A DNA stretch of 64,000 nt from the NCBI GenBank assembly GCA_945643635.1, contig CALZFC010000131.1:708960-772959 (forward strand), in the 5' to 3' direction. The position numbers and the translations under genes are program-made. Source of the stretch: Allodiplogaster sudhausi. Its lineage: Eukaryota; Nematoda; Chromadorea; Rhabditida; Diplogasteridae. The notes beneath the pieces are model-generated. The model saw nothing but the letters and a program-made list of their open reading frames with translations. It had not been told where the DNA came from and made no database searches. Shown here one piece after another: positions 55,567 through 64,000 of this stretch; position 1 is the stretch's first letter, and every line of letters begins with the position of its first letter.

Positions 55567-56008
55567 GTGCAGAAGGCCCGGGACATTTGCAAGCGAACAC
55601 ATGCTCACAGCGTTTTGTCCCCAGTAGTTTGAGGAGCATCTGATGTTTTACTAATCTACGGACATATTACATCAATTTACGGCCGATGTTCGTGGATTAT
55701 ATTCGCACCAAAATAAAAATGAACTGATTTTTGAGGCGTTGCGGTCGCGATGCGCGGTTTTTTTTATTCCATTTAACGGCCAAGGAAAAATGACCCGATG
55801 CTACTAGGCAAAACGCTGTGCATGCTTATGACAGAGCGAATTCTTATCGCTCATGCATAATATTGTTGTTCGCTAAGAAAATTACGAATTAGAAATTGGA
55901 ATCAGACATATTTAAAAATCGAGCCGGAGCGGGCCGGGCCGGGCCGAGAATTTGGGCCCGAAGGGCCGGACAGGCCCAAAAAATTTGGGCTAATGTGCTC
56001 CTCTGATA
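55567..56008. mobile_element. Probable hAT-type MITE
   Basis: Left end CAGAGGTGCAGAAGGCCC, right end GGGCTAATGTGCTCCTCTG, with the GGGCCGGGCCGGGCC core seen in the 13598-14002 element. The flanking 8-mers do not match, so either a boundary is wrong or the element is recombinant. Confidence 0.5.
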
Positions 56009-56614
56009 CTACTACTACTGGGGACACAACGATGTGGAATTGATAGCGCAAGATTCTTGAAGCAGCATGTTTATCTCTGCTTCCAGATGCATGTATACTG
56101 CATATTATCCTCAAAACCTTCGACACTGGTTGCTGGGTTTTTATCGAGGACGCACCTATCGCATCGACAGAAACGTCTATAGAGTATCCATTACAGCAGT
56201 CAAACCGTTGCTCTATGAATAAACAAAAAATAATCAGAGGGAATGTTTATTGCACGAGGGGCGTATGAGGAGAGAAGGAGATTGGAATCAGTTGAGAGGA
56301 GGTCCTTGGAGAGAGAGAGAGAAAAAGATGGGGAATGCCGGAGAGTTGGCAAAAGGCCAAAGAGCCACAGTTGAGGGGGTAGTCAGGCGCGAGGAATAGA
56401 ATGGCCGAAAATGTGGCCCATCATTCGATACTGTAAGTAAATAAAAATAATGATTTTAATAAATTTTAAAAATTAAACTTTTAATATGATTGTTGACATT
56501 TTCTCCACTCAATTAATTGTAATTGAATTGTGGAGCTAGGACGAATTGTATTTATGTTCGAAAAATTATTTTATGAATCAAACCTCGCATTCTTGAAGAC
56601 GTCAGATCTTGTTG

Positions 56615-57030
56615 TTACTTCTTCGGTTTCTTCGTGAACTCCTAAAAATATACTATCTTTGAACGCATTTTCTTTAATAAAATATAATGCAATACAGGCA
56701 CTGTTAAAAAAATGATTTCAAATGGGCACGAAAATCTAAAATACAAAATTCGGACCCCAGTCTTGGAGCGTGCCGGGACGCAAATGTTGTTCGTCTTGTA
56801 CTTCGGCTGACAATGATCATTCTCTTTATTTTGCTTTTTTTTTAAATAAAAAATAATAATAATTTAAAAAAATTTTAATTGAATAAGTATAAATTTAATA
56901 GTGTTAGCATGGTTATGCTATCAGGAAAACTTCTGAAGCGCACAATCGGGGGTTCCTTCTTGTTTGGCATGTTATCGTGTTCGTCCAGTTTCGTCTTGCA
57001 CCAGACAATGCCCGCCTTAAAGAGAGAGAA

Positions 57031-57086
<56 letters not shown>

Positions 57087-57208
57087 GCGAGAGAGAAATA
57101 GAGAGAGGAAGAGAGAGAGAGAGTGAGAATCTCCTAAGAGCAGAAGAGAGAGAGAGAGAGGGAGAGAGAGAGAGTGAGAATCTCCTAAGAGCAGAAGAGA
57201 GAGAGAGA

Positions 57209-57240
<32 letters not shown>

Positions 57241-58016
57241 ATCTCCTGAGGGCAGAAGAGAGAGTGAGAGAAAGAGGAGAGAGAAAGAAAGAGTGAGAAT
57301 CTCCTGAGAGAGAGCAGAAGAGAGAGAGAGAGAGAAAGAGAGAATCTCCAGACGGCAGAAGACGGTCGCATGATGAGCACGGTGCAGTAGCCATTCCGTT
57401 CTGCTCGGTAAACGTCTTCTTCGCATGAACGATACTCTCGATGCGGATCCCGTCAATGTCGATGATTCGGTCGAAGGGCTAAAAGTAAGATATGTACATA
57501 ATATATGTTTGTATTTTTGTAAATATTAATAGACAGGGAATATTAAAAAAAAAACTATAAGAAGATTAGTAAATCGCCTTGAGTCCCGCGGCGGGGGAGT
57601 CCGGCCATCACACGGGCTTCCGCTCATGACTTCCTTTACGAACACTTCCATCTGAATTATATGAGCAGTATATTAATGAAAACTATTAAATTAATTACTG
57701 TAACTTTATACAAATATTTATAGTCTTACAGTAATTAATCAAGATACTGTAACTTAATACAGAAATTTATTGAATTACGTTAATTAATCAAATTAGCGCT
57801 CTAGGCTCATTATATGATTAATTTAAAAAAATAGCATAAAATAATTTTAAAAAAAATGCATTACTCGGCGTGGCGCCCGCAGGAATTCGCAGCTTTGCAT
57901 CCCGATGGCTTCACCCTTCTTCATCGAGATCACGGCGATCAGACACTCAAAGTCGAGCAGCGTTGAGAGACGCTCGTACACGTTCAACTCACGTCCTTGC
58001 TTCCAGGTTCTGGAAG

Positions 58017-58051
<35 letters not shown>

Positions 58052-59487
58052 TAAGAGAGGGAGAGAGATAGAGGGAGAGAGAGAGCGGGTGAGAGAGAGC
58101 GTTAGAGAGAGAGGGAGATAGAGGGAGAGAGGGAGTTAGAGAGAGAGAGAGAGAGTGGGAGAGAGAGGGGGAAGGAGAGAGAGTAAGAGAAAGAGGGAAA
58201 TTAAGAGGGAGAAAGAAATATAGTAGAAGAAATAGATAGAAAGAGTTACTTCGCCCTCTCATTCCACTCCCTTATTTTCTCTCTACCATCTATTGACACC
58301 TTATATGTATATATCTCTTCTCTCAACCCCTTTTCCTGTCACAGGTAGCTCTCCATCATTCGCTCTCACTCTGTACATGTCTGTCTGTCTCATTCACACT
58401 CTCTCTCTCTTTCTCTCTCTCTTTCTCCCTCTCTTTCTCCCTCTCTCTCTCTCTCGCTATCCACTGCACCCATCAAGCGTGGTGACGTCCTTGCTGTACG
58501 GGATGTACACGTCGCACTGGCGGAAGGGCAGGCAAACCTCGCCCGGCGGAACGCCCGGGAGATCGGAATTCTGGAAAAATATTGATTCTTTTTCAAATAA
58601 GTATTTTTATACCTATTTTTTCTGCTATAATTTTCATTCGTTAATTCCCTTCCAATGTATTGTTGTTTTTACTTTAATAATGGTAACTTTGTTCGGATTT
58701 CCATAGATTGACATTTTTGTATTTATGAGAAACACACATTTTCATTTTTTGTGTTTCCCGCACGAAATAATTTGGTGGTGCTCACCTTGGACTCCTTGGT
58801 CTTCTCGTTGTGCGTCTTCGTTCTTGTCCTATTCTTCTTCTTCTTCTTGTGCTTGGACTTGGTCGTGGTCTTGGACTTCTTCGGCTCCTTTTTCAGCTCG
58901 ATTGTCGACTTCGTCTTCTTCTTCTTCTTCTTCGTGGACTTCTTCTCTACCGCCTCTTGCGTCGGCTGAAAGATTTCATTGGGCATTTCTGTCGTTTCAT
59001 TTTTAACGAGTTCATAACTATTTACATATCAATATATGCATTCCGGCTAACCATTATGTAAAATTACTATTTAAATTTTTGATGTTAAAATTTTTGGTTA
59101 TCATGGCAAAGTATATCCGAAATATTTGCATGTATTCATTAATAAAATAAACATCAGTAAAACAGAATCGTTTAAAAACAGCAAATATCTATTATTTTCA
59201 TAATTATATTTTTGTTCAATAGTCTTGGGCAAGAAAAGAAATAAAAGCCGTAGGAAATGGAGATTAAAGAAAATGGCAGAGAGAAAAAGAGAGTAAAAAT
59301 GAGAGAGCAGGACGAGAGAGAGATGGAGAGACAGAGAGAGAGGGAGAGAGAGAAAAGGAGAGAGGGAAGAGAGAGAGAGGGGAAAACACGTCAGCTGAAC
59401 CTCTTCCTTGTCGCTCTCTTCGTCCTCTTCATCTACGGTGTGCTTCGTCTCTGTCTCTTCCATCTCTTTCGTCTCTGCCTCATCCAT
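56615..59487 (-). CDS. PDZ-domain protein with lysine-rich N-terminal region
   Basis: Minus-strand exons: 59401-59487 (29 codons, ATG, acidic MDEAETKEMEETETKHTV), 58786-58965 (60 codons, KKSTKKKKKKTKS-type), 58470-58570 (PGEVCLPFRQCDVYIPYSK), 57865-58009 (ERLSTLLDFECLIAVISMKK, GEAIGMQ), about 57578-57651 (MEVFVKEVMSGSPCDG), about 57380-57478 (PFDRIIDIDGIRIESIVH), 56944-57015, 56756-56806 and 56615-56641 (EFTKKPKK, stop TAA). Phases fit at the first four and last two joins. The order EAIGM, VFVKEV.SGSP, DRIIDIDGI gives one PDZ domain, a binder of C-terminal peptides. The lysine blocks could be nuclear or membrane targeting. The donor of the exon ending near 57578 is not GT as read, so that junction is uncertain. 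Introns are rich in (GA)n. Confidence 0.62.
57018..57350. repeat. (GA)n tract with repeated CTCCT(A/G)AG.GCAGAAG units
   Basis: About five units of 50-65 bp, each GAATCTCCT(A/G)AG..GCAGAAG followed by a GA run, at 57126, 57178, 57240, 57297 and 57345. Lies in an intron of the PDZ gene. Confidence 0.88.
58018..58470. repeat. (GA)n then (CT)n tracts in a PDZ-gene intron
   Basis: GA-rich from 58018 to 58220 and CT-rich from 58398 to 58458. They could pair as an inverted repeat. Confidence 0.8.
59270..59400. repeat. (GA)n tract in intron 1 of the PDZ gene
   Basis: GAGAGA with G/A interruptions. It abuts the donor of exon 1 (59401). The minus-strand SLSL open frame is an artefact. Confidence 0.85.
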
Positions 59488-59880
59488 GTTAAAGAGAAAA
59501 GAGAGAGAGAGAGAAAGAGAGAGAGTGTGTAGAGTAGAGAGGGCGCGAGAGAAGCAGAGAGAGTCGACCGCCTGCGGCCGCTACCAGAGGCAGGAGTGAA
59601 GAGGAGAGAATGGAGAATGAAGGTGGAGGCCATTTTTATTCTTCTGCAGAACGTGATAATTTGTTTATACTTTCTTGAAGTTCATTATTTTGAACTACAA
59701 AGTGTTTTCGAGTACACGTAGGCGTAAAATATATAATAGCATTTTCTTCATTCATTCCCAATCCGTTCAAATGCCAAGTTTGATATAATATTGTAGATGA
59801 CTGTAGAAGAATTAGTAGCAGGAAGATGTTTGAGATAAAAGGAGAGAGAGAGGGAGAGATGAAAGGGGAGAGAAGGAGAT

Positions 59881-59924
<44 letters not shown>

Positions 59925-60261
59925 AGAGGGAGAAGAAGAGATGGAGTGAGAGTGAGATTGAGGAGGAGAGAGATGAAAAGGGGAGAGAAGGAGATGTAGA
60001 GAGAGAGAGAAAGAGAAAGAGAGGTATAGGGGGAGAAGAAGAGATGGAGTGAGAGTGAGATTGATTAGGAGAGAGATGAAAAGGAGAGAGAGTGATTGAA
60101 GATATTGCTGGTTGAGATGGCACTTATCAGTGATCTGCATTGATCTGAAGGAGTGGGCAAATAGTGAATCCCGATGATAAGGTGTTCTTAAGAAAGGGAG
60201 CTCCCTCCCTCTCTTTCATCACTTTTTTTACTCCTCGTAAAATACTAATATTTACCAATTA
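59488..60261. repeat. Intergenic, (GA)n minisatellite
   Basis: Between 59835 and 60090 three units of roughly 85-95 bp share GGAGAGAAGGAGATGTAGAG, GTATAG.GGGAGAAGAAG and TGGAGTGAGAGTGAGATTGA. No gene. Positions 59535-59600 contain GAGTCGACCGCCTG, resembling part of the 63229 LTR. Confidence 0.7.
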
Positions 60262-60679
60262 CCGTATTTTCTCTATTAGTGCCCCCGGGGGCACTATTTT
60301 TCAATCCCCTTGCGAGAGGGGGGCACTATTAGAGGGGGGGGGGGGGCTCTATTAGAAGGAGGGGTACTATTTTTCAATGTGATTGGCTAAAATTTTGTAA
60401 ACAACAATTTATTCCAAACAAAAGAGATATGGAGCTCTTCTTCAATTGAATCATCACCGGAAGATCCATTTTACAGTAAATTTTGAATGAATTTGTAATA
60501 AGTTCATTGGGAAGAGCCTCCAGAATCCATTCGAGGTACATATCGAGCCGAGGTATAAGACTAATAGGGGGGGGCACTATTAGAGGGAGGGGTACTATTT
60601 TTCAATACCCTCGCGAGAGTTGGGAACTATTAGAGGGGGGGTTCTAATATAGGGAGGGGCACTAATAGAGAAAATACGG
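60262..60679. mobile_element. TA-flanked MITE, ACCGTATTTTCTC family, copy 2
   Basis: Inverted ends CCGTATTTTCTCTATTAG / CTAATAGAGAAAATACGG and TA on both sides (60260-60261, 60680-60681). Sub-terminal G-runs of up to 10 with GGCACTATTAGAGG repeats. About 418 bp, non-coding. Confidence 0.85.
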
Positions 60680-60681
60680 TA

Positions 60682-61826
60682 TATGTATTTATCTGCGGAC
60701 ATTCATTATAACGAAATTCCCGCGTTCGAAGACACAGACAAAAAAAAAGAATTTAATTTCGCTGTAAATGTGATGCTGTATATGTGTCAGGATTGGCTTG
60801 CAAACACATCGGCAAAGATTGAATGTTCTAATGTTAAAGTTAAAGGAGTAATTTGCATCATAAATGTGTCGCCTGATCACAAGGGAATGTTTTAGTGTGC
60901 TCAACTGTACTTAAAATTTAAGCTGGGAAGCCGCTTTCGTGATGGACTGACATCAAGATGCCTGACCTACAGACATCTTGATGCTACATACCTAATAAAC
61001 CAAATTACCAGAACTATGAAATTCGGGCAAAAAAAGCAGAAATCGAGCAAAACTAGATTGTGAATCCAGTAAGCTGTGGAGAAATGGTTTTGAACACAAG
61101 GATCTTATCAAATTGTCAAGAACGCGCTGCTTACAAAAACTGAACGAGCAGGCATTTCGTGTTAGGAGTTAACGACTTTCAAGCTCCTTTAAGTAAGAAA
61201 GCGTGTGATTCACTAAAATATTGGAGGCCTTTTAAAGAAGGGCGATCACCGAAAATTTAGTAATATGCGTTCAAACATGCAAAAATCTCGAATGAAAGTC
61301 CATCGGATCAAACTAAAATTTACGGTAAGAGCGGTGACACTTGTTGCCAAATGCATGGTTTTTTTTCCATAGCGGGATGGCAATTCTGATTGGCTATTTT
61401 GATGTTGTTTTGTTCTTGCTAAAAGTTTTTACAGAAAAATTAACACAAAAACTTTATTAAGCTCAATGAAATGTCAAAGTCGCGATGTCTTTTTAAATTT
61501 TAGCTTCCCGCGATGGTAAATGTACCCTAGTTACTGTATACACCATATTTTTGCACTGAGACACCAATATGAATTTGATTCAAATGTTGCACTTTCAAGT
61601 GCATATCAATCAATCAAGTTTATCAGCAAGTTTGCAAAGAGAAACAGATAATTTATGAGTACATACGAACATGCATAATATTTCGGGTGCTGACGACACA
61701 CGGCTGCTTCGAGGCATGCCAGGTGATAAAAATGATAAGTACAGACAAAAGTTTTACAGATGAGTTATTCTTTCTAGAATTCAGTAAAATCTAATAATAT
61801 GGGTAGAGTGGGGTCTAGGTAATTGA
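60682..61826. other. AT-rich region downstream of the retrotransposon
   Basis: A short palindrome at 60948-60983 (CATCAAGATG.CTGACCTACAG / ACATCTTGATG). No gene recognised. The last few hundred bases may be retrotransposon 3' UTR. Confidence 0.4.
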
Positions 61827-64000
61827 TCATGTTTTGGTCATGGATGATATATAAGAGCGAGCTAGTGACGTACTGTCGAAAATCTTTTCGGGAAGCTTAT
61901 TCCAATCGTTAACTACTCTGTTTGGGAGAAAGTATTTGAATCTACTATACTTGCATTTGTGATGAGTTATCTTGAATCTATGGCCTCTAGTGCGCGTCGG
62001 GGGAAGAATACAGAAGAGTCTTTTAGGATCAATATCAATGTGGTTGGCAAATATTTTGTAAGTAAACATAAGATCGGCAAAGCGTCCACGAGATGCGAGG
62101 GTATGACAGGAGAGAGCAGACAAGCGGGCGGTATAGCTGGGGTGTTTGCCAATTCGTCTAAAGACAAGACGCGTAAATAACCGTTGAACGTTTTCCAACA
62201 GTTCATGTGAGGAGACAAAAAGTTTTTTATCAGGGATCCAGACTTCGCTAGCATATTCAAGGATTGGCCGTACATATATTGTGAAAAGACGCATTAGTAG
62301 CTTAGGGTCATGCGATCGAAAATTACGAAGAATAAGAAGAGCTCTAGCGCGTGCCTTATTGCAAATTAGACGGATGTGTTTAGTAAAGAGAGGTCTTTCG
62401 AGACGGTTACACCGAGATCACGGAAATGGTAAGTGGAAGAGAGCGGGCGGCCGTTTAAGAGAGGAGAAAAGGAGGGTGACTAGGACCAATAGGCATAAAC
62501 TGACTTTTACTGACAGAGATAGTAAGCCCCCAGCGGACTGTCCATTCATGCAATTTATCAAGCGCGAGTTGTAGGAGGCCCGTATCATTTACAGTGTAAA
62601 GTTTCGCATCATCAGCATAGAGTGTACAAAAGGTTCCAGGGGGGAGACATTCAGGTAGATCGTTGATGTAGATTAGAAAAAGTAGAGCTGCAATGACAGA
62701 CCCTTGAGGTACCCCAGAGAGTATTGGATAGAATTTGGACTTGGAATCTTCAATGCTGACGCGAAGGGTTCGACCAGACAAGAATGAGCCTATAAAGCGG
62801 AGGAGACAACCTGATATGCCATAAGCCTCTAACTTGCATAAGAGAAAGCGTATTGGGACAGAATCGAAGGCCTTGGTTAAATCTACGAAAACTGTAGAGA
62901 CATAAGAGGAAGAATTAACTGCATTGTACCAGTCGAAAAGGGAAGTCACTAACGCGGAACTACAAGATCGCTTCTTGCGGAAGCCGTGCTGAAGTGGAGT
63001 GAGCAATCTATTCTGTCTGAGATGGGAAGTAATCTCTTCGCAAATAATCTTTTCAAAAACTTTCGAAATGGCTGAGGTTAGAGAAATGGGTCTGTAGTTG
63101 TTGGGGTCAGAAGGACTACCTTTCTTTTTAAAGAGAGGACGAATAAGTGCAGTTTTCCAAGCGCTGGGGCAGGAACCGTATAGAAGAGACTTTTTATAGA
63201 TAATGGACAGAGGAATGGCAATAGTATCTGTTGTGTCCTCACGTAGGGGACGATGAATAGATTGCGGGAAGACGAGGCGAGAGCGGACAAGGGTTTATTG
63301 AGAGAGTGAAGATGGAAAGGAGAGTCGACCGCTTGTGAGAGGGAACGAGGAATGAAGTGAGGGAGAAGTCCACCGAACGAGGGCTCGCGAGAAGGCAGAA
63401 GTGGAGAGAAAGGAACTGACTATTTGTCTCCTGATCTCGGGCTTTTATATACTCATTCTGAATTGACCAATTTACGTATTACTATTATGATAAATAAATA
63501 GCGTGAGTATGTTAATACTACATGACTCTAATAAAGGTCATGTAGCTATAATAATAAATTACAATATTATAGCTGGAGTCACTGAGTCCATGAAACACAA
63601 ATATAAATATGTAGATATTACTATCTACTTAACAGTATCTGCAGTACCTTTCAGAAACGCATACGGGATAAGATCTGGATTAGTAGAGTTCAAAAAGGAA
63701 GCTTGCGAAGAAAGAGGGAGATGCGTGCTGCAGAAAGATCTAAGAAATCAAGTGTGGCAGTGGTTCGTTTCTGAAAATGAGGTGGATGCGAAGAGGGTAC
63801 ATTATTGAAAGATGAGGAAAAATTGGTTGGCAAAGAGCTCGGCTTTTTCATTATCATTTAAACTATATTGCCGGATGAGGTGATAAGAGATGGGATGTTA
63901 TGTTTCTCTTTGAGTCGGCTATTAATGAAGGAGAAGAATCGCTTAGAGTTACGAGAAAGCGCAATATTTTGTTCATTTGAACGTTCAAACTTTCGAAAGG
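61827..64000 (-). mobile_element. Non-LTR retrotransposon, reverse transcriptase part, decayed and 5'-incomplete
   Basis: The minus strand encodes the end of the linker and most of a LINE-type reverse transcriptase. In order: SNEQNIALSRNSKRFFSFIN near 63970 with a frameshift near 63845; DLSAARISLF near 63735; the finger motif KKKGSPSDPNNYRPISL near 63110; FVDLTKAFDSVP (catalytic first Asp) near 62890; SGVPQGSVIAALLFLIYIND near 62700; the active-site YADD at about 62605; and a C-terminal part to 61827 (YVRPILEYASEVW ... stop). Frameshifts near 62455 and 62370 break the thumb region, and a solo LTR interrupts it at 63229-63634. Jockey/CR1-type organisation is the closest fit. The 5' end with endonuclease lies outside the window. 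Confidence 0.85.
63229..63634 (-). mobile_element. Solo LTR inserted into the reverse transcriptase
   Basis: 406 bp with TGTTGTG...TTAACA ends (on the minus strand TGTTAAG...CACAACA) and a GTATC duplication at 63224-63228 and 63635-63639. Minus-strand signals are in LTR order: TATA box TATATAAAAG near 63452, then AATAAA near 63295 ahead of the end. Removing it rejoins the frame on both sides (ADT / TIAIPLSIIY). Related to the LTR at 51643-51895. Confidence 0.88.

Noticed and set aside
56875..57456. Long Ser/Leu open frame on the minus strand
   Set aside because: It is a translation of the GA/CT microsatellite in an intron of the PDZ gene. Similar frames at 3884-4151, 4796-5128, 31237-31542, 51223-51636, 52211-52559, 57984-58262 and 59748-60140 are rejected for the same reason.

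Overview
The window looks like a gene-family-rich, transposon-dense stretch of a nematode nuclear genome. The reasons are multi-exon genes with small exons and canonical GT..AG junctions, seven-transmembrane chemoreceptors of the nematode-restricted Srg, Srx and probably Srh/Str classes, and abundant (GA)n/(CT)n and TATG-type simple repeats. No species can be named from sequence alone. Exon boundaries below were read by eye from reading frame, splice sites and comparison between paralogues inside the window.

Layout. 0-1.4 kb: the broken 3' half of an Srx-type receptor gene. 1.9-5.7 kb: a dispersed repeat (copy 1 of 3) ending in a TA-flanked foldback element. 5.7-10.8 kb: a tandem Srg-type receptor cluster (gene A largely intact, B a truncated relic, C intact from TM2 on). 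10.9-12.2 kb: an Srx pseudogene. 12.5-15.1 kb: repeats, including a hAT-type element with a perfect 8-bp target-site duplication. 16.2-20.0 kb: an apparently intact 7TM Srg-type gene (D) with a second foldback element in intron 1. 20-26 kb: mostly repeats plus an Srg exon relic and a ribosomal protein S7-like exon. 26.1-31.0 kb: two adjacent plus-strand genes of multi-copy, poorly characterised metazoan families (a two-C2H2-finger protein with GDNL, CRLC and HD..EG motifs, followed by a SAMD3-like protein). 31.5-38.7 kb: tandem repeats, repeat copy 3 and MITEs. 38.9-48.5 kb: an Srx gene (E) whose intron between TM5 and TM6 holds a 5.7-kb TIR element, itself carrying a 1.6-kb palindrome and decayed exon-like sequence. 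49.7-52.4 kb (minus): a membrane protein with a charged tail, split by a solo LTR. 53.9-54.6 kb: the 5' part of an Srh/Str-like receptor. 56.6-59.5 kb (minus): a lysine-rich PDZ-domain gene. 61.8-64.0 kb (minus): a decayed non-LTR retrotransposon interrupted by a second solo LTR.

The receptor genes are probably sensory chemoreceptors; their different states (intact, exon-shuffled, relic) show birth-and-death evolution. The repeats reconstruct well because the window contains filled and empty sites of the same elements. Candidates for something undescribed are the foldback elements whose arms carry tRNA-like Pol III promoter modules, the TIR element with a nested palindrome inside the Srx gene, and the adjacent C2H2/SAMD3-like gene pair.
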